Positions 6,144-13,841 of a DNA stretch of 39,999 nucleotides are shown piece by piece (position 1 is the stretch's first letter; the number at the start of each line of letters is the position of its first letter). This DNA is from a virus: positions 1 through 39,999 of the IMG/VR virus record IMGVR_UViG_3300009790_000001, one strand, 5' to 3'. The notes under the pieces are model-generated. The model was not told where the DNA came from, did not search any database, and saw only the letters and a list, made by a program, of their open reading frames with translations. Made by a program: the position numbers and the translations under genes.

Positions 6144-6171
6144 TTTATCCCTCCCTTGTTGTAATTCGTTA

Positions 6172-6199
6172 ACTATACCAACCCATCGATAAAAACAAA
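6172..6199 (-). promoter_or_regulatory. Promoter for the leftward early arm
   Basis: TATAGT at 6177-6172 on the minus strand, inside GGTATAGTTAAC as at the promoter near 5544, with a weak T-rich -35 (TTTGTT, 16-base spacing). It lies about 30 bases upstream of the methyltransferase GTG. Confidence 0.55.
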
Positions 6200-6267
6200 T
6201 GCAACTCACCGCATCTACAATCAAAATTTCTTATCGTAACCATAAATTTCTTTAATGGGTAAGCATA

Positions 6268-6281
6268 TTTTGTATACAAAA
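6268..6281. promoter_or_regulatory. Perfect 14-bp palindrome, candidate operator
   Basis: TTTTGTATACAAAA reads identically on both strands. It lies upstream of the methyltransferase promoter, near regulator genes, and suits a dimeric helix-turn-helix protein. Confidence 0.5.
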
Positions 6282-6581
6282 GGACAAATCACCAACCAAA
6301 AAGGAAGGAAAAAGGATTCTGTTTGCCCACGCTACAGCCCTTGCAGTTACTGGTTTTATTGCCAAAAAAAGGATGTTGGGATATTACCAGTACACCCCCT
6401 CTATATCTAAAAATAAAATACACCCCTATTACATATAAATATAATAGTAAGTAAGTAAAGTAATCTATCTATCTATCCTATTTCCTTATTTAGGCACAAA
6501 ACCCTTTAAATACGTGACCTGTAGCGTGGGCAGAAAATGCCCTTTTACATCCTTAAATGGGCAGAAAAATCCTTTTATTTC

Positions 6582-6596
6582 TTATTTTCAAAATAA
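6582..6596. promoter_or_regulatory. Palindrome next to the rightward promoter, candidate operator
   Basis: TTATTTT-C-AAAATAA, a 7-bp half-site palindrome around one base, ends four bases before the -35 box at 6600. It could bind one of the two small helix-turn-helix proteins downstream. Confidence 0.45.
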
Positions 6597-6599
6597 CTA

Positions 6600-6628
6600 T
6601 TGAAATAATGGTAACGCATGTTTACTAT
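6600..6628 (+). promoter_or_regulatory. Early rightward promoter
   Basis: TTGAAA (6600-6605), an exact 17-base spacer, then TACTAT (6623-6628), about 28 bases before the ATG of the first rightward gene. The spacer contains GTAACG, also found in the similar site at 9714-9742. Confidence 0.75.
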
Positions 6629-6656
6629 TAAAACACCTTAAACAAAAGGAGCAACC

Positions 6657-6905
6657 ATGAATAAGTGGGCTACAAAAATTGACATTCATAGAGCAAGAGT
6701 TGCAACAAACTTTGTATTTGCTCGATTCGGTAATCACATGGGCAATGTTGCAAAGGCTGCTGGAGTTTCTCGTGAGACTGCAAAGAAGTGGTACAAGCAA
6801 GGTTTTATATCTCAAACGAGTGTGCAGAAGTTACTTGATTCACCGGAAGTAAATAACGCAATCAAAAAGAAAGATTGCAGACCTGATATTGAAAGCTGGA
6901 ACTAG
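6657..6905 (+). CDS. Small helix-turn-helix regulator A (82 aa)
   Basis: MGNVAKAAGVSRETAKKWYK at about residues 28-47 is a helix-turn-helix: helix 2, Gly turn, recognition helix ending KKWY. The remainder, ending RPDIESWN, matches the next gene's plan (ending RPDVNEWFGV), so the two are tandem paralogues. A strong AAAGGAG site precedes the ATG. As first gene of the rightward operon it probably has a Cro-like role, binding the nearby palindromes; that is inference from position and motif. Confidence 0.7.
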   Translation: MNKWATKIDIHRARVATNFVFARFGNHMGNVAKAAGVSRETAKKWYKQGFISQTSVQKLLDSPEVNNAIKKKDCRPDIESWN

Positions 6906-6915
6906 GATAAGATAA

Positions 6916-7161
6916 ATGTATTCACCAGAAATAAAAGAGCAACACAGAAAAGCATTAGGCATAGTTTGGAGATGTTTTGATTTTAACAAAACAAGAATGG
7001 CTAAAGCTTGCGGTGTTAATAGGCAAACTGTTTACCAATGGTTCCGTAGAGGTAAAATCAGTGCAACTGCAGCAATCAAGTTAGAGAATCACGAGAAAGT
7101 AAAAGGAGTAATCACAAAAGAGCAAATGCGCCCTGATGTGAATGAATGGTTCGGAGTGTAA
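6916..7161 (+). CDS. Small helix-turn-helix regulator B (81 aa), paralogue of A
   Basis: TRMAKACGVNRQTVYQWFRR at about residues 26-45 is a clear helix-turn-helix, followed by GKISATAAIKLENHEKVKG and RPDVNEW. The order and spacing of N-terminal helix, helix-turn-helix, IS-x-x-A/S-x-x-KL and RPD-W end match regulator A. It lies 10 bases after A and just overlaps the region ahead of the ATPase gene. Two paralogues with diverged recognition helices could bind different operators or form heterodimers. Confidence 0.7.
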   Translation: MYSPEIKEQHRKALGIVWRCFDFNKTRMAKACGVNRQTVYQWFRRGKISATAAIKLENHEKVKGVITKEQMRPDVNEWFGV

Positions 7162-7163
7162 TC

Positions 7164-8723
7164 ATGTACCAAAACAACGCACCGATAATGGATGATGTGC
7201 TTGACTATGCTGCAGCGAATAACGTTCCTAATCACATTGCCGCTGTTCATGTTGGTAGCGCTCACATCAACAAGCCTTCGCTATGGCCTGAGCCTAAAGA
7301 CGCAAGCGAAGCCAAAAAGATAGAATCACCCGATATTTGTGTTAGCCAGCGTGGTGATTTAATGACTGAGTTGGCAAAAGGCATTGAGGGATATTTGCAA
7401 TTCCCATCATCAACAATATTTCTGCATGGCCTTGGCTGTGTCGCTTCAGCTATGACGAAATCATTCAGTATTGAATACGGCTTTTCAGAACTGCCGGTTT
7501 GCCTTTACGTCATAACCGCTCAACCACCAAGTACCGGTAAGTCAGAAGTTAACCGTCGATTATTCACGCCGATACTGAAAGCGTACAAATCTTTAAATGA
7601 AGTTCACGAGAAAGAGCGCGGACAATTAGAGCGTGAAGTTAAAAGGTTAGAAAGACAACTTGATGGCCTTGGTAAAGGGAAAGATAAATACGATGAGGAT
7701 GAGATAGTAGACCAAATTGAGCAGAAGATGATTCGACTCAATGAAATACCTAAATTGTCGCCTGCAGTAACCAACTCAACCATTGAAGCAATTGATGCGG
7801 GTTTAGATAAAAACGATGGAATGTTTAATATCGTATCTGCAGAAGCCGAAGCGGTTAACGTGGTTGTGGGTAGCGTTTACGGTGATGGTCAAAACAAGTC
7901 TAACGTTGAGTTACTGCTAAAGGCTTGGGATGGTGAGTGGTACGCATCTGACCGGGTAAGTCGTAATGGGTACACCGGTGAGGTTCGCGCATCAATTAGC
8001 GTAATAGCCCAGGATGATACCATTGACACATTGCTTGCGGCCGGCGCCAGTGGTCGAGGTTTAACAGAGCGTTTTTTGATGCTGTCAGAAAAGTCAAACT
8101 TAGGTAGTCGCGACCATTACCGCAAATATAGTTTTGATAATTCGATGTATGAGCGTTATGTGCAGCTTGTGTCTAACATCGTAAACGAAAAGAAAGTGAC
8201 ACTAAATTTCAGCCAAGCAGCGGAAAGCGTATTGCGTGACTACAAGCAACGCTTAGAGCCAACAATGCGCGACGATGGCGAAAACAGCCACAACCTAACA
8301 ACCGGTTTTATCGGTAAAGCTGATAAGCAGGTTAGAAAGTTGTCTGCAGTTCTACATACTATTGACCAGTGGCAAGATGGGGCAGACCGCAACAAAACAA
8401 TATCAGACGATTACGTTTATTGGGCTATGAGCATATTTGATGAACTGGCTAAGACGTTTATCAATAGCGCTGATTATATGGGTTACGTTGGCTCAAACTC
8501 AGAGGTCAATAAAATGATTGAGGTTATTCAAGGCATGTCATCGCGTGGCAAGACGAAAACAACAGTTGGTGCTATTCGCGATTTGGTCAAAAACAAAAAA
8601 CCGTTCAAAGGTTCGCGAAACATGACCAGAAAAATAAAAGAGGAGGTTATCCCGAAGTTAGAGCAACTTAATTACTGTGTGTTAGATGGTCAAACCGTTT
8701 TTATTAATCCGAGGTTAAAGTGA
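7164..8723 (+). CDS. DUF3987-type P-loop ATPase/helicase, replication protein (519 aa)
   Basis: The P-loop AQPPSTGKSEVNRRLF is at about residues 119-134, followed by a charged coiled coil (about 150-200) and conserved-looking segments TNSTIEAI, SAEAEAVNVVVG, DGEWYASDRVSR and GASGRGLTERFL. This arrangement matches phage and plasmid DUF3987 proteins, thought to act as replicative helicase or primase-helicase parts. The ATG at 7164 is chosen for the GGAG eight bases upstream; an earlier in-frame GTG overlaps regulator B. It precedes a CHC2 primase fragment, supporting a joint role at the fork. Confidence 0.75.
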   Translation: MYQNNAPIMDDVLDYAAANNVPNHIAAVHVGSAHINKPSLWPEPKDASEAKKIESPDICVSQRGDLMTELAKGIEGYLQFPSSTIFLHGLGCVASAMTKSFSIEYGFSELPVCLYVITAQPPSTGKSEVNRRLFTPILKAYKSLNEVHEKERGQLEREVKRLERQLDGLGKGKDKYDEDEIVDQIEQKMIRLNEIPKLSPAVTNSTIEAIDAGLDKNDGMFNIVSAEAEAVNVVVGSVYGDGQNKSNVELLLKAWDGEWYASDRVSRNGYTGEVRASISVIAQDDTIDTLLAAGASGRGLTERFLMLSEKSNLGSRDHYRKYSFDNSMYERYVQLVSNIVNEKKVTLNFSQAAESVLRDYKQRLEPTMRDDGENSHNLTTGFIGKADKQVRKLSAVLHTIDQWQDGADRNKTISDDYVYWAMSIFDELAKTFINSADYMGYVGSNSEVNKMIEVIQGMSSRGKTKTTVGAIRDLVKNKKPFKGSRNMTRKIKEEVIPKLEQLNYCVLDGQTVFINPRLK

Positions 8724-8920
8724 TGATTGAACAATATGATGTGCTAGTTGAAAGCAGTGGTGATTTTGCAGGTTGGATTTATTTGGGTAAGTGCTCATTT
8801 GGTGAGATTGAAAAGATTGCTAACCAAAGCGTGAAAGGATGCAAGATTTATCACGCTGCAGTTACAGGCTCACTTAGCAAAGAAGAAAAGCGCGAAATAG
8901 CATCGCGTCACGGTATCTAA
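8723..8920 (+). CDS. Hypothetical 65-aa protein
   Basis: The ATG overlaps the ATPase stop as TGATG (a GTG one codon earlier is possible). It starts MIEQYDVLVESSGDFAGWIY and ends KEEKREIASRHGI, a small alpha/beta protein without known motif. It lies between ATPase and primase, so a replication accessory role is possible but unsupported. Confidence 0.6.
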   Translation: MIEQYDVLVESSGDFAGWIYLGKCSFGEIEKIANQSVKGCKIYHAAVTGSLSKEEKREIASRHGI

Positions 8921-8922
8921 CT

Positions 8923-9717
8923 ATGGATAAGCACGATATAGACAAACTTAAACGCCAGGTAAACATAGTTGATGTTATTGACAGCTATGTGCGACTAAAA
9001 AAGAATGGCAAAAACTACACGGCTTGCTGCCCATTCCACAGTGAGAAAACACCATCTTTTACCGTTAGCGAAGATAAGCAATTTTATTATTGCTTTGGTT
9101 GCGTCGCCAAAGGTGATGTTATTGACTGGTTGACGGAATATGCACAAATGGACTTTGTTGACGCTATCAAGTCGCTAGGTGGTGAAATTGAAATGACTTC
9201 ACCAGAAAAAATAGCGAGAAACGAAAAGCGAGCACCAAGAGCAAGACAGTTAGACGACCATTGCGAAGAGCCAGAAATGTGTAATCAGATATTGGCTAAT
9301 TGCGATCCAATTGATGATTACTACAAGTCAAAAAGCGGAAAAGTTTATTTGCCGTTGATGACTGCGGATGGTGAATTAAAAAACCTTGTTCACTTTGAGC
9401 CATACGACAAAGAAACGCCTATTTTTGTTGCTGGTGGTATTTCTTACGATTGTTTCTACCGAATCGCAAAGAATAACGGTGATAAATGGGCCGCTGTGAC
9501 GACTTTGAGAGATGGGTACGCCATTGCATCAAGATTCAATTTAAACGTTGCTGTGTGCTTTACAGGCGTTGTTTTGAAATACGTATGCAAATGGAATAAT
9601 GGAGACTTAAAAATAAAACCAGTCATTACCCCCTCAGATGATGACTGGCTGTGTTATGAAATGAACCATCTTTTATGGGATGGCAAACAACTACAAAAGC
9701 GAGACAGATTAATTTGA
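8923..9717 (+). CDS. DnaG-type CHC2 zinc-finger primase protein, short (264 aa)
   Basis: Residues 1-90 match the DnaG zinc-binding domain: IVDVIDSYVRLKKNGKNYTA, then CCPFHSEKTPSF and FYYCFGCVAKGDVIDW, with ligands Cys36, His39, Cys57 and Cys60. The rest resembles a reduced TOPRIM-like region (KVYLPLMTADGELKNLVHFE; GISYDCFYRIAKNNGDKW), but no clear E...DxD triad is seen, so it may recognise templates and rely on the adjacent ATPase, or be a divergent primase. Bacterial DnaG has about 580 residues. It is followed closely by a zinc-ribbon ORF and an HNH gene, which could have interrupted a longer primase. Confidence 0.8.
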   Translation: MDKHDIDKLKRQVNIVDVIDSYVRLKKNGKNYTACCPFHSEKTPSFTVSEDKQFYYCFGCVAKGDVIDWLTEYAQMDFVDAIKSLGGEIEMTSPEKIARNEKRAPRARQLDDHCEEPEMCNQILANCDPIDDYYKSKSGKVYLPLMTADGELKNLVHFEPYDKETPIFVAGGISYDCFYRIAKNNGDKWAAVTTLRDGYAIASRFNLNVAVCFTGVVLKYVCKWNNGDLKIKPVITPSDDDWLCYEMNHLLWDGKQLQKRDRLI

Positions 9718-9742
9718 TTATGTAACGATACTGCGTTACTAT
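9714..9742 (+). promoter_or_regulatory. Promoter-like site resembling the early rightward promoter
   Basis: TTGATT, an exact 17-base spacer, then TACTAT, overlapping the end of the primase gene. Like the site at 6600 it has GTAACG in the spacer and GTT/TTT before TACTAT. The predicted start would fall at about 9749, after the ribosome site of the next ORF, so it may be a regulator-binding site instead of a working promoter. Confidence 0.35.
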
Positions 9743-9751
9743 GGAGATATT

Positions 9752-9892
9752 ATGATTACTGAAAAAAAATGTGAAAACTGCAATGAAAAATTCCACGGAA
9801 CAAAAAGGGCTAGATTCTGTAGTACCAAGTGCAGAGTTGCCAATTATAGGCGGGAAAATGTGCAGCAAGTGCAAGAAAATAAAACCTCTTAA
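9752..9892 (+). CDS. 46-aa zinc-ribbon protein
   Basis: It reads MITEKKCENCNEKFHGTKRA followed by RFCSTKCRVANYRRENV. Two Cys pairs (CENC, CSTKC) 15 residues apart make a treble-clef/zinc-ribbon. A good GGAG site lies six bases before the ATG. The HNH gene starts inside its last 35 bases in another frame. Such mini zinc proteins occur near HNH genes in phages and may bind DNA or RNA; function unknown. It is a real gene by ribosome site and motif despite its length. Confidence 0.65.
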   Translation: MITEKKCENCNEKFHGTKRARFCSTKCRVANYRRENVQQVQENKTS

Positions 9893-10487
9893 CAATGATT
9901 TCTTTTTTACTTGCAATAACCCTAGAAATAAATACCCATTTAAATCAATGTGCAAGGATTGTTACGGCATCAAAGGTAAAAGAAAAAACCACCTTGGTAA
10001 CGGATTTAAAATATGCTCAAAGTGCGGAGTTAAAAAACCAGCAAGCAAAGAGTATTTTAACGCGCAGAGTAACAAAGTAGACGGATTAAGACCAGATTGT
10101 AAAGAGTGCACAAGGGAGGTAGGCAGAAAAATATACCACGCCCTACCAAGCGAGGAAAAGCTAGAGTACAGGAAGAGGTATTACTCAAAAAACAAAGAGA
10201 AAATTAAAATTTCTCAAAAGCAATGGAATAATGAAAACAAAGGGAAGGTTAGACATTACAAATCAAAGAGGAAATCAAGAGTAAAGAGAGCTACACCATC
10301 TTGGTTTGAAAAAGATTTAGTTGAAAAGGTTTATCAAGAGGCGTGCTCTAGAGGGTGGGAAGTTGACCACATAGTGCCAATAAAAAGCGAAATAGTTTGC
10401 GGCCTTCACTGCCACGACAATCTACAAATTTTAGAAAAAGAACTAAACGGAAGTAAAAGCAACAGTTACTGGCCTGATATGCCATAG
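9858..10487 (+). CDS. HNH endonuclease with zinc ribbons (209 aa)
   Basis: Two CxxC knuckle sets near the N-terminus (MCSKCKKIKP...CKDC; ICSKCGVKKP...CKEC), a lysine-rich helical linker (about 105-150), and the C-terminal HNH core WEVDHIVPIKSEIVCGLHCH followed by DNLQILEKELN. The start MCSKCKK at 9858 is preferred; a longer reading from 9771 lies within the zinc-ribbon gene and shows no domain. DHIVPI...GLHC.DNLQ is typical of HNH nucleases in mobile or packaging contexts. Between primase and helicase genes it is most likely a homing endonuclease. Confidence 0.8.
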   Translation: MCSKCKKIKPLNNDFFFTCNNPRNKYPFKSMCKDCYGIKGKRKNHLGNGFKICSKCGVKKPASKEYFNAQSNKVDGLRPDCKECTREVGRKIYHALPSEEKLEYRKRYYSKNKEKIKISQKQWNNENKGKVRHYKSKRKSRVKRATPSWFEKDLVEKVYQEACSRGWEVDHIVPIKSEIVCGLHCHDNLQILEKELNGSKSNSYWPDMP

Positions 10488-10496
10488 GAGATTATT

Positions 10497-12329
10497 TTGA
10501 TTAAATTAAGATATTACCAACAAGATGCGCATGAGGCGACGATAAGCCACTGCAGGAAGTCTGTCGAACCAGCAATGCATAACATGAGCGTGGGAGCCGG
10601 GAAAACCCTGAGTATAGCTTTCGACACTAAGCACGTAGTAGAGAAAGGGGGCAAGGTTCTAGTTCTCGCTAGGCAAGGTGAGCTTATTGAGCAAAATTCA
10701 CAAGACTATAGGCTTATAGGTGGCAAGTGTTCAATATTTAGCGCTTCGCTTAATCGAGCCTCTACTTTTTACCCTGCAGTGTTTGGCACCGAAGGCTCAG
10801 TGTGTAGAGCATTACAAGAGCATTTTAATTACCGCGTTGACTTTTTGGCCATTGATGAAGCCCACATGGTTAACTGGAAAGATGTTTTGTTGTGCCGTGA
10901 AGAGCATCAAAAAGGTTTCGACATATACGAAAACAAGGACGAAAACGGTAAAACTAAATACAGCCAATTTGCAATAATCATCACCCACTTTTATTCACTC
11001 AATCCAAAGCTGAGAATAATCGGTTACACCGGCTCACCATTTAGAGGCAGCGAAACCGTATACGGTGATTTTTGGAAACATGAGTTGAGCAACGTTTCAA
11101 CATACCAATTAATCAGTGAGGGATTCCTAGTTAATCCTGTTTTCGGGTTTGGCGATGAAAACCACCATTACGACTTAAAAGAGTTTGATAAAACCGAAGA
11201 AGGTGCCGGCGATTACACGCAAAAAGAGCTGCAAGCGATGGGTCGCAAGATAACCAAAGACAAGGATATGACACGCTCAATAATGGAAGAGGTTGTTTAC
11301 CGCACCAAGGACAGGCTAGGCGTCATGATTACATGCGCCAGTAAAAAACATTGTGAGCAGGTGGCGGAGTGCTTGCCCGATGGAGCATGGGGAATAGTTA
11401 CCGATTCTACCAGCACTAAAGAGCGCAGAAGAATATTAAATGACGCGAAAAGTGGCGATATAAAATACTTAATACAAATAGGCTGCTTGACGACTGGAAT
11501 CAATATCCCTCGCTTAGATACCAGCGTCATACTGAGGAAAATTGGCAGCTTAACGCTTGTAGTTCAGTTGCTTGGTCGCGTACTTAGAACTTTAAAGCCT
11601 GAGCAAATCGACGAAGGACTTGAAAAGCATGAAGCGCTCATTCTTGATTACACAGATACCCTGGAGATTATGGGCAACATATACGACGACCCGATAATTG
11701 ACAAAGCAACTGCAGCGAAAGCGAAGCAAAAGGGTGAGCCGATACCATGCCCTAAGTGCAACACAGAGAATAGTGAGTATGCAGTGCGCTGTATAGGGCA
11801 AGACAGTAATTCAATGGATGGCCGCTGTGAACACTTCTTTAAATCGACAATGTGCCTAAGCTGCGAAACGGAAAACGCACCAACCGCTCAAAATTGCCGA
11901 AACTGTGGCAAAGTTATGATTGACCCGAACAGCAAGTTAGTAAGAAAGGCTTACACTGATGCTGATTACAAGCCAGTTAGAAAAATGCACTACACAGAAA
12001 CCGGCGCCGGTAAGTTGTGCGTTTCGTATGAGTTAGAAAGCACTTACAAAAAGAATGGCATGGAATACCCCGAAGTGGCTAAAGAGTATTTTGATGTATG
12101 CAATGACGATAGAGTGCAACGTGCGCGTTGGTACAAGTTTATTGAACAACATATTCAAGGTAGGAATTTTAGAAACGGAATGGCACGAACAAGGACGGTT
12201 GCCGACGTAATAAGAAATAAGGCAATGTTTGATACGCCGGTTGAAATTACGCACCGGGTAAACGATAAAGGATTTAGCATCATAAACCGTAAAAAGTTTA
12301 GAACAGGAAGAGAAGAAAAAGCATCTTGA
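10497..12329 (+). CDS. SF2 DEAH-box helicase with C-terminal zinc ribbons (610 aa)
   Basis: Motif I is SVGAGKT (31-37), motif II DEAH (120-123), motif III-like GYTGSPFRG, and the C-terminal lobe carries QLLGRVLRTL (motif VI region). Two Cys4 ribbons follow (CPKC...C about 20 residues on; CLSC...CRNC). It likely unwinds or remodels DNA or RNA in replication or recombination, like the DEAD/DEAH proteins in many phage replication modules. A TTG start follows AGGAG by six bases. Its stop codon lies within a terminator hairpin, so transcription may pause before the recombination genes. Confidence 0.85.
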   Translation: MIKLRYYQQDAHEATISHCRKSVEPAMHNMSVGAGKTLSIAFDTKHVVEKGGKVLVLARQGELIEQNSQDYRLIGGKCSIFSASLNRASTFYPAVFGTEGSVCRALQEHFNYRVDFLAIDEAHMVNWKDVLLCREEHQKGFDIYENKDENGKTKYSQFAIIITHFYSLNPKLRIIGYTGSPFRGSETVYGDFWKHELSNVSTYQLISEGFLVNPVFGFGDENHHYDLKEFDKTEEGAGDYTQKELQAMGRKITKDKDMTRSIMEEVVYRTKDRLGVMITCASKKHCEQVAECLPDGAWGIVTDSTSTKERRRILNDAKSGDIKYLIQIGCLTTGINIPRLDTSVILRKIGSLTLVVQLLGRVLRTLKPEQIDEGLEKHEALILDYTDTLEIMGNIYDDPIIDKATAAKAKQKGEPIPCPKCNTENSEYAVRCIGQDSNSMDGRCEHFFKSTMCLSCETENAPTAQNCRNCGKVMIDPNSKLVRKAYTDADYKPVRKMHYTETGAGKLCVSYELESTYKKNGMEYPEVAKEYFDVCNDDRVQRARWYKFIEQHIQGRNFRNGMARTRTVADVIRNKAMFDTPVEITHRVNDKGFSIINRKKFRTGREEKAS

Positions 12330-12343
12330 CGGGTGCTTTTTTA
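12317..12343 (+). terminator. Terminator after the helicase gene
   Basis: Stem 12317-12325 with 12332-12340 (AAAAGCATC with GGTGCTTTT, one G-T pair), 6-nt loop, then further T. It overlaps the helicase stop codon and precedes the exonuclease leader. Probably partial, dividing replication from recombination genes. Confidence 0.75.
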
Positions 12344-12388
12344 TTGATTAAGATGGTTACACTTAATTAAAAGTGATGGAGATTGAAA

Positions 12389-13222
12389 GTGAAAAATCAA
12401 AAGTTGTTCATCAGCAACGACGAATACAGAAAAATGGAAGGCGTAGCAAACTCTGATTTGCTAATGGTTAAGAAAAACCCGTCTGATTACCCTTGGTCAA
12501 AAGTGGCACCGGTTGACAACTCAAAGGTTGCAACAAAGGACTTTGGCACCGCATTGCACACGGCACTGTTGGAGCCAGAGAAATTTGATGATGATGTTTT
12601 TGTTAGTAGCGTTGCAGGCAGAACAACAAAGACATTTATTAAAGAGGTTAACGACAACCCCGGCAAAGTTGTGCTAACAGAGGTTGAAGCTGAACAAATC
12701 AGAATCATGCAAGCCAGTGCACTTTGTCACCCTGCAATGAATTTATTTTTAACTGCAGAAGGCGATCGCGAATCATCAATATTTGTTTACGATGATGAGT
12801 TTGAAATCTGGCTTAAATGCCGACCTGATGTTGACGCATTTGAAAAGCATGGGTTTATCGGAGATTTAAAAAGCACCGCATCAATTAGCGACTGGCGCGA
12901 GCCGGTAGAGTGGAAAAACCCGTTATTTAAATTCGATTACGGGCATACTGCAGCGTTTTACCTTTACGCCATGTCAAAGTTTTACGGTAAACCTGTTGAT
13001 ACCTACAAATTTGGACTAAGCCAAAAAACAATAGAGCTTGGTAAGTATCCGCAAAGCGTATTCACAATAACACGCGGCGAATTAGAAACACTAGGTTTTT
13101 GGGGTGACATGCTTAATAACCTTGGTGAGTATTCGAGAAGATTAAAATCAAATGATTGGGTGTATGAAGAAGTTTTCCCAATTTTTGGCCGTGACGATAT
13201 GGAGGTAACATTCGATGACTAA
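12389..13222 (+). CDS. PD-(D/E)XK exonuclease, RecE/ExoVIII-like (277 aa)
   Basis: The conserved FGTALHTALLEP at about residues 52-63 is the family's helix motif. RPDVD (145-149) with GDLKST (158-163) gives the catalytic Asp...Asp-x-Lys, and YGHTAAFYLYAM follows as the C-terminal motif. It should degrade one strand from double-strand ends to make single-stranded DNA for annealing. The GTG at 12389 is chosen over the TTG at 12383 because GGAG lies seven bases before it. It overlaps the next gene by 8 bases; with resolvase and SSB downstream it forms a recombination module. No obvious Bet-type annealing protein is seen. Confidence 0.8.
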   Translation: MKNQKLFISNDEYRKMEGVANSDLLMVKKNPSDYPWSKVAPVDNSKVATKDFGTALHTALLEPEKFDDDVFVSSVAGRTTKTFIKEVNDNPGKVVLTEVEAEQIRIMQASALCHPAMNLFLTAEGDRESSIFVYDDEFEIWLKCRPDVDAFEKHGFIGDLKSTASISDWREPVEWKNPLFKFDYGHTAAFYLYAMSKFYGKPVDTYKFGLSQKTIELGKYPQSVFTITRGELETLGFWGDMLNNLGEYSRRLKSNDWVYEEVFPIFGRDDMEVTFDD

Positions 13223-13841
13223 CGATATTTCAAACCTTTCTGATACTGTGGTGCCAGAATCAGACCGCCTTAACGGTGACGATTTATTGCACGGTGAAAA
13301 GTTGATAACCATCACCGGTGTAGTTCGCTACCTTGACCCAAAAAGAAACCCTGCTTTCTATCTTAATTATGAAGGTGACAGTGGTAGACCGTTTAAGCCA
13401 TGCAAAACGCAAAGGCGCATTATCACTCAGTTATGGGGTGAAGATGGAAACCTATACATTGGTCGTCAATTGCGCTTATACAACGAAATGACAGTTGTTT
13501 ATGCGGGTAAAGAAACTGGAGGCTTACGTATTAACGGTATGACGGACATTCAAGGCACCGCGACCATTAAAGTGTCTGAGGCCCGCGGCAAGAAGAAAAC
13601 CTACACCGTAGAGAAGCTGGAAAAGCAGCAAAAACCACCTTACCCGGTTGAAAAGTTTAACGCGGCATTAGGTGCGATGGAGGAAAGCATTAAATCTGGC
13701 AAGTTCACGCCAGAGCAAGTTATTACTCGATGTGAGCAGACTGGCACCTTAACCGATAATCAACGTGAAACTATCAGGTCATTTGGCGAAGCTGATGAAC
13801 CGGCACCGCAAAACTCTGCAGAGGATTTTTTAGATGATTAA
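13215..13841 (+). CDS. Conserved-type recombination-module protein (208 aa)
   Basis: A beta-rich N-terminal half (LITITGVVRYLDPKRNPAFY, GRPFKPCKTQRRIITQLWG, LYIGRQLRLYNEMTVVYAGK, GGLRINGMTDI), then a charged linker and a C-terminal helical region (FTPEQVITRCEQTGTLTDNQ). From memory, proteins with the FEGD-G-PFKP-K...WG...YVGR-L pattern sit beside exonuclease genes in phages without assigned function. The beta half could be OB-like, consistent with single-strand binding or annealing; that is inference. It overlaps both neighbours. Confidence 0.65.
   Translation: MTNDISNLSDTVVPESDRLNGDDLLHGEKLITITGVVRYLDPKRNPAFYLNYEGDSGRPFKPCKTQRRIITQLWGEDGNLYIGRQLRLYNEMTVVYAGKETGGLRINGMTDIQGTATIKVSEARGKKKTYTVEKLEKQQKPPYPVEKFNAALGAMEESIKSGKFTPEQVITRCEQTGTLTDNQRETIRSFGEADEPAPQNSAEDFLDD

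Larger units (their letters stand above)
6225..6656. other. Intergenic control region, possible replication origin
   Basis: About 430 bases without a credible gene, between the divergent early arms. It holds the 14-bp palindrome TTTTGTATACAAAA (6268-6281), a perfect 14-bp inverted repeat TGCCCACGCTACAG at 6324-6337 with its complement at 6519-6532, and a TACTGGT/ACCAGTA hairpin (6348-6354 with 6386-6392). It also has two TACACCCC copies 28 bp apart (6391, 6419), two TGGGCAGAAAA copies 31 bp apart (6527, 6558), and an AT-rich stretch with GTAA and CTAT tandem repeats (about 6446-6480). Such iteron-like and easily melted sequence is typical of origins and operators; function is inferred. Confidence 0.65.

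Noticed and set aside
9771-9857. N-terminal extension of the HNH protein (MKTAMKNSTEQKGLDSV...)
   Set aside because: It is the alternate frame of the zinc-ribbon gene, has no ribosome site, and the zinc knuckles start at 9858.
9626-9955. 109-residue minus-strand open frame opposite the primase end and HNH start
   Set aside because: No ribosome site, Phe/Ile-rich composition typical of antisense of Lys/Asn-rich coding, and crosses two well-supported plus genes.
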